This document shows positions 44,291-55,375 of a DNA stretch of 64,000 bases, piece after piece. Under the pieces are notes generated by a model. It did no database searches, had not been told where the DNA came from, and was given only the letters and a program-made list of their open reading frames with translations. The stretch lies in NCBI GenBank assembly GCA_038030265.1, contig CM075939.1:27881253-27945252 (forward strand), given 5' to 3'. The position numbers and the translations under genes are program-made. Origin of the DNA: Corythucha ciliata (Eukaryota; Arthropoda; Insecta; Hemiptera; Tingidae). Position 1 is the first letter of the stretch. Each line of letters begins with the position of its first letter.

Positions 44291-44483
44291 CTATAATATT
44301 GGTATTATATTCTGGCTAGAATAGCTCAAGGGCAATTTCGATGGCTTCTTATTGCTTATTGTTTAATGCCTGAAATGCTAGAACAAGATGAACTCATCAA
44401 GAAACATGGATTATGAGATGAATTAAATAATTATACTCTTGTTGTCCTCTGAATTTGAGCTGTTCTTTTTTTCATTGATCATG

Positions 44484-44685
44484 ACTATCATTAAGGAACC
44501 TTTAAAGACGAGTAGACGCATACGGCGCCATGTTCGTTCTTATCAGTTTAATAAGATAGGTTGGGGTGGTTTGTTGACATTCACAAAACATGAACAAAAG
44601 GTGGATTTTACAAGGCTGATAATTGATAAGAGCGAACATGGCGTCTGTGATTTTACCTGTCTGATTATAGGTTCTCTACTATCAT
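44484..44685. mobile_element. MITE, GGAACCTTTAAAG / AGAGAACCTATAATC ends
   Basis: The element (44492-44677) has inverted ends TAAGGAACCTTTAAAG and TTATAGGTTCTCT, with ACTATCAT on both flanks (44484-44491 and 44678-44685). Inner GCGCCATGTTCG and CGAACATGGCG pair. It is related to the AGAGAACC group at 3.8, 16.1 and 60.7 kb. Confidence 0.7.
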
Positions 44686-44686
44686 G

Positions 44687-44989
44687 GACGATGCCATAGA
44701 GATAATATAACTACTAGAGGGGGCATTGGATGCGCAAACAAGTACAAACTGGGGCGAGGATTGACGTCATCCGAATATCGTTACGGCTCCGTAGGTCTCT
44801 TCCCATTGGCTGCCTCAAAAGGTGGGGTTTCAAAAAGTCCCCCTTCACACCATCAACGACCCCACAGGTACTTCTTCAACCAATAGCAAGGGATTTTCGG
44901 AGCTAACTCAAGCTCTTGGTGACGTCAATCATGGACCGCTGCGCAATAGATAATACAAGCTCTAGTTATGTTATCTCTATGGACGATGC
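44687..44989. mobile_element. P-element-type MITE with 8-bp duplication
   Basis: The element 44695-44981 begins CATAGAGATAATATAACTAC and ends GTTATGTTATCTCTATG, and GACGATGC is duplicated at 44687-44694 and 44982-44989. CA...TG ends with an 8-bp duplication are the P superfamily hallmark. A P-type transposase remnant exists at 55.9 kb, but I cannot show that its ends match. 287 bp, non-coding. Confidence 0.75.
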
Positions 44990-45700
44990 TGTGAAATGGA
45001 TTTTTGAGTATTCTCTCGTGGATATAAGCGTTCATTTTCTTTATCTGAGGTTATGATTGTTAATTTTTGGGGCAGTTATTCAATCTTCGTTATTTCCAAT
45101 GACACGTCTTTTGGCGTTAAAAACAAAATTCCTTATTTTCTTCTCGACATACGGGTGGTGTAAAAACATGAATTTAACTTCATATTCCTATATTTCACAT
45201 AAATGCAATGGCTGTATGGCACGAAGCGAATGCCAAAGGAAAACAAAAACAAAACTTCGTAATTGCAAAATGTCTACGAGGTATGAAGTGTTGGGTTCGG
45301 TGTCTAGCTATTGTGTAATACCAATTTTGTCATTTAGAGCTCTCATCATCCCGTGAAACGAAACTTCAGCGTCCAAATCACCTTGGTCCAAATAAATGAA
45401 ATTAAGAACCTGTGGCGAGGATAACATAATTTTCCTAAAACTGTAATCTTTCTTTTTTTCGTTACCTAACGCGCGGCTACAGCCTCAGCGACTTACAAAC
45501 CTCACGGGTGTTGGATCGTTTTTTGACGGCGTATTCTCTATTTGAGGAGGAAGAAGGAGAATCATTATTACTGGTCCAATGTCAAAAACATAAACCAATC
45601 CTTTGAACGTCATCAGAAGCGAAGGAGGGATCAAAGCAATTTTCTTTCTTCATGCTATGAAATGATACGGGCCATCAGCTCTGACGGAAAACTAGTAACT
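44990..45700. other. Unannotated intergenic DNA
   Basis: No recognised gene. A 99-residue plus-strand frame (45057-45356) has no known motif. Confidence 0.35.
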
Positions 45701-45707
45701 GTGAAAA

Positions 45708-45900
45708 ACTCTCAAGCCGCAACGACTGCTGCGACTGAACTGCTTATGTTCATGTCAGCAGTCCGAGGCTCGAGCCGCATCCTCAGGATCGCATCAGTCG
45801 TGCGGCTCGAGATGCTTCATAGGACAGGGGTATGTTAATTTACATACAACTTGTTCCTTTTATAGCCGCACGGCTGCAGTCATAACAGTCGCAGCATAGG
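45708..45900. repeat. GC-richer inverted repeat
   Basis: Blocks GCCGCAACGACTGCTGCGAC and GCCGCACGGCTGCAGTCATAACAGTCGCAGC (cited in part) face each other, with inner GGCTCGAGCCGCATC facing GTGCGGCTCGAGATG. Probably a small MITE. Confidence 0.5.
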
Positions 45901-45957
45901 AATTCAATTATGCCCAGAGAATGAAACTGGCCAATGTGAAATTTTGTCCCTAAAGAC

Positions 45958-46091
45958 TAATGTCCGTATGTATTTATGAACGTTCCTTGACATCAAACAA
46001 CCCTTGAAATTCATTAGAACAGATGTTTTTGCTGTGTTCAAAATTCTCATCGGTTCCTTGACTCAAGGAACGTTCATAAATACGGGCCTAA
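45958..46091. mobile_element. PIF/Harbinger-type MITE with TAA duplication
   Basis: Ends TGTCCGTATGTATTTATGAA and TTCATAAATACGGGCC (45961-46088) are inverted, with TAA on both sides. The inner ACGTTCCTTGA/TCAAGGAACGT also pairs. Confidence 0.75.
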
Positions 46092-46519
46092 AACTTGGAG
46101 TAAATATGGCAAAATAATATTGTCATCAGTCGGTTATCCATAGAGTCTGTTTTGATAGATTTATTAGGGAAACATACGAAGTTTTGGTAGTGAATTCCAA
46201 GTATCGGACCTCATTCAAGGTGTACAGTCAATTTCTGATAAATTGGGAGGGGGCTAAATTTTACAGTTTGATGTGGTGCAGTGTAGTCAGTTTCGGTTTT
46301 CCAAGGCTGGCCCGTGAAGTGCGTGCTTCCACCTGCACTCAACCAAAATTAAAAACTTGAAACCTATCGTTAGACGTTAAATATGAACGTTTGTGCTGTA
46401 CAAAAACTATTTTCGTTGGCTTAACTCACTAAAAAAAAAACTTTTTTTTTTCTTTTTTCACCATAAACCCATTTTCGGAAATCTGACACTTTGGACAATT
46501 ATTTTCTCGGATTTAGATC

Positions 46520-46850
46520 TCAAAAAATCTAAAGTTGCCAGTTTTGTAGTTAAATTTTTAGTTTTTGGGGTGAAACGTAACGCCTAAACTGTCAGTTTTG
46601 GAGTAAAATCGGTTCTGTTTTAAAATCGTCTGTTTAAGAGGAAACCATCATTTTCGGCGCAAAATCGTCATTTTTGGAGTGAAAATGATAGTCTTAGGAT
46701 AAAATCGTACGTTTTGGGTAAAATCTTACGTTTTGGGTAAAATCGCCAGTTTGGGGTACCACTTCAGCTATGGCGTTTAATATTCAGTTTATAGGAAAAT
46801 CTTGAGTCTTATGGTAAAATCACCAGCTTTGTAGTGAAGCTCATCAATAG
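46520..46850. repeat. Highly decayed tandem repeat
   Basis: A pattern close to GTAAAATCGTCAGTTTTGG recurs more than ten times with spacing of about 20-30 bp (for example GGAGTAAAATCGG, CAAAATCGTCATTTTTGG, GGGTAAAATCTTACG, GGTAAAATCACCAG). No open frame is maintained. Confidence 0.65.
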
Positions 46851-47633
46851 ACGATTTCCGTGGAAGAAGCGAAGGTTTAGAACTGCAGGTTATGGGTTTA
46901 TTTCTAGTTGCCTGGAGCCTCTTTAACAGTATTTTTTTTTTACATTACTAGCATTACTACGAGTGTATTTCGGTTTCAAATACTACATGATTTTTGAGTT
47001 TTTCGTTTATTTCGAGTCTGCAATTACACTTCCTTCGCGTGCTTCTCATCTAAAGTCAGAAAAATGCGATACTATTGCTGCTTCAGTGACTGTAAGAGTT
47101 CTTCCATTCCGGGTCGACCTGGTTTTGACCCAGCTACTAAATTTATCCCTTTCCCTCAACCTTACCGGCACTTGACTGAAAACGTCCCAAATTGAGGAAA
47201 AAGGGAAGAGAAAGTACATGTGAAGGAGTGTGATAAATGCGCAACTATGATGGGACTTCATGTTAAGGTGCCCCCGGAACGACGAGTTTTCATCGATACG
47301 TTTCGTGAGACGGAGGCTGAAGAATAAAATCAGAATTGAATAACTGCAAATGTGGTTTTAGTTTGACGGGAATGAGAGAAAAATAAATTCACTTTACACA
47401 GCACAAGACAAGAGTAACCCATAACCTGGCCTAAGCGGGTTGCAAAACTGTTGAAGTAGGACTGGAGAGCGCATGCGTGGAAATCGTCTATTGTTTTATT
47501 GATAGGATTTTGAATTATTTTTATAACCTTCAGTTTGGTGGTGTAAATCGTGTCTTGTTTTCAATTTTGTTCTTGTAAAATTCCTATCACATGTTACCCC
47601 AAAGCTACAAAGCTATCCACCAAATCGTTAATG

Positions 47634-48206
47634 GGGAACTTGCATGAATCTCAGATTGGGAAGAAAAGCGTACCGGTGACTTGACCCGTGAACTGAAGGA
47701 TAACAACGGAAGTTACAATCCGATTGGTGCGTTTTAAGATTTTTAAAAAAGGTTCAAAGTTCTTCAGGAGGGGATGGATGATGCGACGGGAAATGACGTC
47801 AATCCTTACTTGTGAAGCATTTGAGGGAACTTTAAAATTGTTTTTTTTTTTTTTTTTTTTTTACAAATAACATGAAAAATTTCCATCCAATAAACGCGTC
47901 TAACCCCCTCTTCCCCGCATCATCCATTTCAATAAATAAGTTTTGACGTAATAGAACCCCCAACCAAATTTTTTAAAAATTCGCTGAAAAAGCATCCTTT
48001 ATTGATTTCAAAGTTTAATGTGAGCAATAGGCTTGTGGAAGAGCCCTCTTTAAAGCCCTGTTCACACGATGCAATGTTTGAAGCTATATTGCATGCTGGT
48101 TTTTTAAAAACATATTTTCCTTCCTTTTTAGTTGTGTGAACGGTGCTTAAGAAACATCAACTTTTGAAAAATGTGCAAGTTCCCCATTGTTGATTAACGG
48201 CCTATT
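47634..48206. mobile_element. Foldback element, AATGGGGAACTTGCA ends
   Basis: AATGGGGAACTTGCATGAAT on the left and GTGCAAGTTCCCCATT on the right are inverted. A T-run of 24 lies near 47839-47862. The inner 48054-48150 carries a nested GCCCTGTTCACAC pair. Partial copies lie at 5.05, 13.93 and 15.79 kb. Confidence 0.75.
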
Positions 48207-48577
48207 AATTCGACCTAAGTGAAAATGTCCGATTTTGACGAAGTCAAGCACTAGATTTTGATGAAAAATTGTTATTTCTGCCGAATAAACGAATGCTGAA
48301 GCAATAACCCAATTAAGTGATTAAGAAGATAGGTATATTATATCGAAGAATTTTTCCTGAAATTCGGGTCTAGTAGGTGCGTGCGATACACTATAACAAC
48401 CCAACAGCCAAATGCCGTTTTGCCTGCGTATCTATGCTTGAGTCTTTTGACGTATAAATTGCTCATCGAGCTATTTTATATTTCTCGGCGAGAAAGCTGG
48501 CCATTTGGCAACGACATTGCATATTTAGCAATGAATCACGCAGTTGAATCTGAGTAGATTCAGGGGGTTGTGGTATT

Positions 48578-49386
48578 TAGTCCAGTCAATAAGAGAATAT
48601 AGACGACATGGTCAGTTTAGTGAATTTTTAATTTTCCAATGTGTTTGAAATTGTTGGGAGGCAAACGTACTAAAAGTACAAGGATGTCCGACGTGAGCGG
48701 GCTGCTGGAGACCACCAGGAAGGTCACTTTTTTCGAGTTTTCATAATTATATCCTAATAGTTTCCAACTTACGTGACTCGGAAATATTGGAAAATTGTGT
48801 TAAAAACCACCATTTTCTGTTTTTTTCGACTCTTTTACTTTGTAACGACTCTACTTTTAGTATCTCACAATTAGTTCTCAGAAAATAAGTTGAAGAGCGT
48901 TACATTTCTTTTGAAATGAGCCCTTTTCGAACATTTGAGACCAATGTAACCTCAAAGTTACAGGCGTATGAACCGACCAAGTCTTTTCATTTTTTAACAA
49001 AACCAACTACAAAACGGTAGAAATAACGGGGTCTATGAGCAGTACCAACCCAAGCTATATGTTCAAGCTTGATTTTGCCCGGCTTTGGATAGTAGGATTT
49101 TTTGAAAATGAAAAAACTTGATCAGTTCATACGTCTGTAACTTACTTTGTCAGCTATATATTTCAAGAAGAAGTCCTGGCGCTACGAAGTGTGGGGTCCG
49201 ACATAATTAGGAAAAACCGAAACAAGTGACCTTCCCGGTGGTCACCAGCAGCCCGGTCACATCGGACGTCCGGGGACTTTTAGTATGTTTACCTCCCAAC
49301 TACCCCAAGCAAAGCGGAAAAATACAAAATCACTAAACCGACCACGTCGTCTACACTCGTTTTTCATCATTCATTGACTGGACTAA
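48578..49386. mobile_element. 0.8-kb foldback, TTAGTCCAGTCAAT ends
   Basis: TTAGTCCAGTCAAT on the left pairs with ATTGACTGGACTAA on the right. GACGACATGGTCAGTTTAGTG, GGAGGCAAACGTACTAAAAGT and CCGGGCTGCTGG-type blocks then pair inward toward about 48980. A 14-bp match to its terminus (TTTAGTCCAGTCAA) occurs exactly at the stop codon of the P-type transposase remnant at 57615. Confidence 0.75.
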
Positions 49387-49521
49387 TTTTGATAGGAGTT
49401 TATTTTACAATAAAATAAGTTTAATGGCATACATTTCATCATGCTTTCATGTTCAAACTTATAATTATGTACATAATGAAGTTCGAGTGGGTGATCGTAT
49501 GAAAAGCGATGTTCTGTGAAG

Positions 49522-49800
49522 GAATTTTTAGTACGGAGGATCATTCGTCTACTGAATTACCAAAATAAAGGTAAATACATTGAAATTGATGAAAGAAACG
49601 TCAGTTGTGTTGCCAACATTACAACACAAAATTGTCGAGCATGAAATATAGCACACCACTATTGCTGTTCGCAGACCAACTATTAGGAGAATTTGTTTTT
49701 AGTGACAAGAGTGTGATGATTGTTTTCGGACTTGTGTCGAGGGAACGACCCGAGAAAAGGTAACAGTCGAAGAGAATTACCTTTTTTCGCCCGGATGTCG
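49522..49800. repeat. Inverted partner of the 42.8-43.0 kb repeat
   Basis: It carries the reverse complement of the 42806-43005 blocks in the expected order, interrupted by about 65 bp (49551-49617) absent from the partner. Confidence 0.65.
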
Positions 49801-50930
49801 TCTACTCGTAGATCGCATAAGACGAATGTGGAGCGGTTCGCGTCGACAGTTTTGAGACGTCTCTCTTGTGCGCGGACGGCCTGAGTTCTACATGGGGACA
49901 TCAATGGAACGGGAGAAGTGGAGATGAGGCTTAATACCTACTTTAGTACCACTTTATTAAGAGATTGTTTTCCTTGCCGCTATCTGCAGCACTCCAAACT
50001 ATAATTATTGTCTATTTAGAAACCCGCGGTGGTCAATTCAACCAGTTTCTTCTCAACGCTCGGAGATGGCGTTATCTATCAACGAGTTAACACTTTCAAC
50101 AGCTACGAGAGAAAAACAGTTGTCCCTAGCGGGAACGAAACAAAACAGACCAACCAGTTAATTTTCAACAGTTATTTCGTAACAGTTATTTTTCGTCAAC
50201 GAACGTTAATTAACGTTTACGAAAAATAACGATAACGCCCATCTCTAATAAATGATGATATAAGAGTACCGGGACAACCTTCCAACGAATCTGATATGTT
50301 TTATCGTCGTATTCGGCACAGCCACCAGAGTGTTTCGACTGACTTGAAATGGCCAGATTTTTCCGTCATGGGGCTATTTCAATTTTGCCACTGTGTTGCG
50401 CAACAAGTGTCTGACACCACACTTTGTTTTAAGTGTAGGGGGACTTTTAGACCTTACTCTGATAACAGAGACTTTTAGCAAGACCACCGCTAACGCAAAC
50501 GATAAATCAGTCGTTGCTTCGTTACGAAACATCTGATTGCTTGAAATTTGAAAATAAAGTTAAAGGAGTTTTTATCCTACTCGATGTTAAAACGCGTGCT
50601 TTCATGACTCGCAACTGTCATGAAAATACGATTTTCATGTCTAGGCATGAACATTTTTGCCAAAATTTGTCACCAAGATGCGCTTCGGATAGCTATTGCA
50701 TTTTGTTTCCTATTCTTGCAGGGGTTTTTCTCGTTGCCACGCTCTCCTCACTCCTCCACACCGACCGACGTCACCACTCTCTGAGGCGTTGTCGTTAGTC
50801 TAGATGCACTTTTATTTTGTATTTTGTCAAGTACAGATAGGCAAACGTTTTATTTTTATTCCGCCTTCCAGTTTTAAACTCAATACTAATGTATTAATTT
50901 CTCCCACTTCTTGCGTAGGATAAAAATCAT
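49801..50930. other. Unannotated intergenic DNA
   Basis: No gene or RNA recognised. Frames of 60-94 residues are present without motifs. Confidence 0.35.
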
Positions 50931-50933
50931 GTG

Positions 50934-51045
50934 TACTCCTCGGCAGAAAGGCGTATTCTGGGCCTCGAAAAATGGTCAGCCCAGCTGGGTCTCGGCTGGC
51001 CACTTTTTTTCTCAGCCCGGAAAAGTACGCCTTTCATGCCTAATT
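50934..51045. repeat. GC-rich hairpin
   Basis: CTCGGCAGAAAGGCGTATTC faces GAAAAGTACGCCTTTCATGCC, and inner GGTCAGCCCAGCTGG faces CTCGGCTGGCC. Probably a small MITE. Confidence 0.5.
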
Positions 51046-51554
51046 GTACAATATACTATTACGGGAGAGTGCTAAAACTCACTATGACAATAGGTCCGTT
51101 GTAAAACTATAACACGATTAATTGCGGTTAAATCCTTCCCTCTTATTTTACATGTGTTGAAAACAAAACCTCATCAAGTACTGAGCAATTTTTTGAGTTT
51201 TACAACGGAGCCAATATTGGAGAAATACAAAATATTACAGTTGAACCAAACTCTGATGGAATAACAAAATTTCCAGAGGTAAATGAACCTAATCATATGC
51301 AAAACAAATTGGTTTTATTTATTTCTAGGTTCCATTAGAATGTGGTTCACATGGAGGTAGGAACAAGTGGAGAGAGAGAAAGGCTTTTTTAATGTGGAAG
51401 CATGTGAAGCCGGTTTTTCCGCCATTACACAAACACACCCCCTGTTATCATTCCCCTCCTGAGGGTACGGGAGGGGAGTTTATCACTTTTTCCAAAGTTG
51501 TATAGATCCCAAGTTGCTTCACTCTTCTCTTATCATTGTACAAAACAACGGTTT
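51046..51554. other. Unannotated intergenic DNA
   Basis: A short internal repeat (CCCTCCTGAGGG and CGGGAGGGGAG) is seen near 51455-51475; nothing else is recognised. Confidence 0.35.
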
Positions 51555-51812
51555 CAACCAACGATATATCAACCTGGATTGCTCACTGCTGACTGGAGGG
51601 GCGTAGAGGGAACAGGTCGTCCCCTGATAAACAATCCCCCTGACCCTCTCCATGTGTAGTTATGGCAACACAACTCTCTTCCGGTATTTACTTTGAAACT
51701 CCACCCCTCTCATCAACTATGGGGCTTATTTAATGGCTATTCTTTATCAGCAGTGATGAGCAATCCAGTTCTTTTATATGTATATCGTTGGTTTCAACGG
51801 AAACTTTTATAC
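51555..51812. mobile_element. MITE, GTTTCAACCAACGATATA ends
   Basis: Left GTTTCAACCAACGATATATC and right TATATCGTTGGTTTCAAC are inverted, and TGGATTGCTCACTGCTGA pairs with TCAGCAGTGATGAGCAATCC. A diverged half-copy lies at 61005-61125. Confidence 0.75.
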
Positions 51813-51844
51813 TATTCCTAGATAGCGAACTCCCACCAACCTTG

Positions 51845-52348
51845 CTTGCAGGTTCGCGAACCTGCTCTGGGGCGCACCAGGGTGCACTAGTGCGCATCAG
51901 AGCACCCTAAAAGCTTTTCCCGAAAAATGAGTGCAGGCTTGGGTAAGCTGGGGCAGCTGGTGTAGCGAGTGTAGGGCGTTCGCGATGAATTCTGTGCTGC
52001 ACCAGCCTGCCCCAAGTTACTCCAACTTTTTTGGTCCCGTTACCTTCTTTCCTTCTCATTCTTGTTCACTTCACTCAATCTCGGCGTTTAGGCCGGTAGA
52101 AGTAATTTGAATAAACTTCTTCAATTTGAGTTAATCAAAACTATATGTATGTTGTATGCCAGTGTCCAGTGAGCCTCCGTCTTATCTGTTTACCAAGAAA
52201 AGGAGAAGGTAACACGATTGTTATGAATTTGCACCATCCTGCACTGAAAGAGAAAGCGTTCCCGTGAAAATTATCCTGCCCACTCCTACACCCAGCTGCC
52301 CCAGCTTGCCCTGCCTTGCTCTACACTACACTTTTTTTTCGCGAACAG
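51845..52348. mobile_element. Foldback MITE, TTCGCGAA ends
   Basis: GGTTCGCGAACCTGC on the left and TTTTCGCGAACAG on the right bound complementary inner blocks, such as GGTAAGCTGGGGCAGCTGG against CCCAGCTGCCCCAGCTTGCC. It is GC-richer than its surroundings and non-coding. Confidence 0.6.
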
Positions 52349-52848
52349 ACATAATTCGGGGCGGGCAGGTGGACCGGAGCGCGCTCAGGTGGATTTAAGT
52401 GAAGGAGTCCCGGGGAGATTGAAGGTTTCGGTGTCATAGGTTTCCCACACAAATTGTGAATAGTAACGTGGTTGATTGCTCCAGATAGTGGTTTTTTATT
52501 TTTTTATTAGTTTTCATTTGCTCGAATTGTGTTGCAAAAGGAAGACAATCAAGTCTCAATGTGACCTGTATCTAAAACGAACGTTTCGGTTGACGGAATC
52601 AGGTAGGATTGATGTGTTCTTGGTTGCCACTTGGGAACGAAGGATGGCGTCAACCTTCACAACCTCCCTCGCCGGAAAAATTAGTGTTTATTGCGAATTT
52701 TCTAGCCATTGGCTCTAGCTATCTGCTACTGAATCATGAGTTGCGACTTACATTAATTCTAAATAATTCATTTTTGAGCTTTCTTCAATATGTATGTCGG
52801 ACCGCCGTTACGTAAATTGATAGTTGAGCGCAGTTTCTAGAGAAAGTA

Positions 52849-53536
52849 TAGTGTAAGGCCCTGTTCACAAGCTCTATGTTTACGTTCTGTGGAGCCTATG
52901 CAGCCAAACAAATTTACTCCCTAGAAAAATGAAGCATTATTGTTCTTTTTTTCTTTATATGTCCCAGCAATTAATTAATTACTTGAAATTTAGGCGACCC
53001 ATGTCTTAGGACTTAAGGGATTACTCCCCCCTCACCGGACCACCTTGTGTCACGCCTTGTGAATTCGAGGGGGTGGGAAGGCTGAAAATGAATAATTAAA
53101 CTTTATTGAAGCTAAATACTTACTATTTCTACTTGTTTTGAGTTCCGAGAAAAAATTGCTAGCTCAGTGGTAGAGCGCCTGGCGCGAAACTAGGAGGTCG
53201 TGGGTTTGAATCCCACCTTGGGAGCAATTTTTTCTCGGAATTCAAAACAAGTAAAAATAGTAAGTATTTAGCTTCAATAAAGTTTAATTATTTATTTTCA
53301 GCCTCCCCACCCCCTCGAATTCACAAGGCGTGACTAGGGTGGTACGGTGAGGGGGAAGTAATCCCTTGAAAAGTCCTAAGACATGGGTCGTCTAAATTTC
53401 AAGTAATTAATTAATTGCTGGGACATATAAAGTAAAAAAGAACAATAATGCTTCATTTTTCCAGAGAGTAAATTTGTTTAGCTGCATAGGCTCCACAGAA
53501 CGTAAACATAGAGCTTGTGAACAGGGCCTTACACTA
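52849..53536 (+). mobile_element. tRNA-bearing palindromic element, type 2 (copy C)
   Basis: This is a near-perfect palindrome: a left arm 52849-53158, an apex of about 66 nt (the tRNA-like body), and a right arm 53223-53536. The arms match at roughly 96 percent over the inner 110 bp and end with ATAGTGTAAGGCCCTG and its complement. Each arm carries, from the apex outward, a T/A-run, CTCGGAATTC, GTAAGTATTT...TATTTTCAG, the GTGACTAGGGTGG module, GTCCTAAGACATGGGTCGTC, TTAATTAATTGCTGGGACAT, and an outer block with PIF-like GGCCCTGTTCACA. It contains no open frame. If transcribed it would form a hairpin of about 310 bp capped by the tRNA-like fold. Confidence 0.85.
53157..53224 (+). tRNA. tRNA-like apex without 5' acceptor strand (copy C)
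   Basis: D arm GCTC-AGTGGTA-GAGC, anticodon stem CCTGG/CTAGG, and T arm GTGGG-TTTGAAT-CCCAC are intact, and the 3' acceptor strand CTTGGGA is present. Its 5' partner is missing: the left hairpin arm (AAATTGC) joins directly at position 8 and pairs with GCAATTT beyond the 3' end. The anticodon loop CGCGAAA again has G at position 33. A- and B-boxes are present and T6 follows. It is not a decoding tRNA. Confidence 0.6.
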
Positions 53537-53591
53537 TTAGTCTAGTAAACGAAAGCTTCTTAGAAAGGCATAGATTGAACCAGCTGGTAAC

Positions 53592-54510
53592 TCTAAAGTT
53601 TGATTGGGATTTGTTCGGAGTGGTCCGGAGTGGTCTGGAGATGGTGTACTCAAAAGTCCCCGCCTCTAGCCCACGAGCTAGCTGCTGGACGTAGCAAAAC
53701 GTGCATAATTTTTCACTTTATTACCTGTAGTTCGTAAACTGTAGGTCCCACCAAACAACTCATGAGATAACAAAACAAAGTTGACACAATTCCTCAAAAA
53801 TTAGTCTTCGACAAGTTTTTTTTAGCTTCATCCGCTTAAGAGATAATAGCGTTAAAAGTGACTCTATTCTCGAACTTACAGCTAATTCTAGAATCTACAG
53901 CTAATTTTGACGTAAAATGAGCCGTAAAACGGTTAAAGACACATTAGTTCAAGCTATTTTTCAAATTACCTGTGATAAGTTAACAAAACTAGTTTATCTA
54001 ACAGCCGTTTTCATCAAATTAACAGGACCATCCCATAAAAATACAGTTTTTGTTGTTAGGGAATTTTCTCCTACGGCGTGTATCTCTACATCTATTGAAG
54101 ATAAGCGAGCATCATTTTTGTTTTTTGTAAAGAGAATTTCATGATGATTAACTTCTTTGCTATGCATCAATGTCGTAACGTCAACGGCGAGAACGCTACA
54201 ACGCATTGTTTACAAAAAGCAGTGAAGGGGTTCGAGAATAGTGCCACTTTTAACGCTATTATCTCTTAAGCGGTTGAAGCTACAAAAAACTTGTCGAAGA
54301 CTAATTTTTCAGGAATTGTGTCAACTTTGTTTTGTTATCTCATAAGTTTTTGGGTGGGACCTACAGTTAACGAACTACAGGTAATAAAGTGAAATATTAT
54401 GCACGTTTTGCTACGTCCAGCAGCTAGCTCGTGGGCTAGAGGCGGGGACTTTTGAGTACACCATCTCCAGACCCCTCCGAACAAACCCCAACCACAACTT
54501 TGAAGTTCAC
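53592..54510. mobile_element. 0.9-kb foldback, CTCCAGAC / TGTTCGGAG ends
   Basis: TTTGTTCGGAGTGGTC on the left faces CCCCTCCGAACAAACC on the right. Long inner blocks (GATGGTGTACTCAAAAGTCC, GTAGCAAAACGTGCATAAT, TAAGAGATAATAGCGTTAAA) are exactly complementary. The right end abuts the foldback-derived copy at 54540. A diverged TCGGAGGTGTCCAGG...AAAAGTCCCCG sequence occurs at 57681-57720, just past the P transposase remnant, so this family may share termini with that element. Confidence 0.75.
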
Positions 54511-54539
54511 TTGTGTTTCACTTTTATATTACAACCCCC

Positions 54540-55375
54540 CTGCTCAAATTCTTGATACACATTTTCATAGCACATTAAAGTTTGGGGAAAAACTATTTTT
54601 TTCGGGTATTTTCGTTCGTAACTCAAAGAACATTGATTGCAGAGAAACGAACCACAATGAAATCGGTTCAGCACAAAAAAATACTTCACAAATGACATCT
54701 ACGTTAACAGCCTTACGATCGACAAGTTTCTTATGGACCGAAAGAAGAGGTAAATTCAGTTAAATTTCTAAACAATGTTCTTAGAGCCATCTGGAAATTT
54801 GGGCCTTCAGGGTCCATTAGAAACTTGTCGATCTATAAACGTTGGACGTGAGGTTTTTTGGGAATATTTTAGCCAGAACCCGAGTTTTCCAGTCCAATTG
54901 ACGTCGTAACTCAAAAACTACAGTCTGTCCACTTAAAGAGGGGCTCTCGCCCGCCCTTAAATTTAGTGGAATGAGCTTCCCCTTTGCCCCTTCTCCTAAA
55001 AATAATGCACCGTGAATAATTTTAGAACAAATGATCACTGTGTAGCATCCATACGTAATCTAGCCCACAGTAAAAGTTTTTTTTTTTTTTTTTTTTAGTT
55101 CTTTAATATTTTTGGTGGGAGTGAACAAATCGAACTATCGAAATGAAGCAACACGTTCGAGAGTCCATCACTTAGTGGACAGACTGTAATTGTCGTACTG
55201 ACTATTAGTATTGATTTTTATCGCCTCAGCACACAAAACTACACGACTCCACGACGAACTCCACGATCGGTCAAAATTGTTCATCGTCGCCCCCCCCCCT
55301 CCACCACCTTAAAAGGATGTTTGCCACCTCGTTGCGGACTCTTCGAATCCTCGAAGTATGAATCAAAACAATTTT
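54540..55375. repeat. Single copy of the 26.8-27.9 kb foldback arm, flanking the P-like element
   Basis: TTGATACACATTTTCATAGC, then GGGTATTTTCGTT and CAGAGAAACGAACCAC, match 27438-27560. AAACGTTGGACGTGAGG and TTTTTATCGCCTCAGCACAC match 27609-27730. GTTGCGGACTCTTCGAATCC at 55333 matches the reverse complement of 26760-26795. A TA-flanked MITE interrupts it at 54921-55186. Confidence 0.65.
54919..55188. mobile_element. Tc1/mariner-type MITE with TA duplication
   Basis: CAGTCTGTCCACTTA (54921) and TAAGTGGACAGACTG-type ends (to 55186; on the plus strand TTAGTGGACAGACTG) are inverted and flanked by TA on both sides. Removal restores continuity with the 27.67 kb paralogue, which confirms the insertion. 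A T-run of 20 lies inside (about 55078-55097). Confidence 0.8.

Noticed and set aside
47839..47862. Poly(T) as a retroposon A-tail
   Set aside because: It lies inside the 47.63-48.21 kb foldback with no adjacent retroelement body or target duplication.
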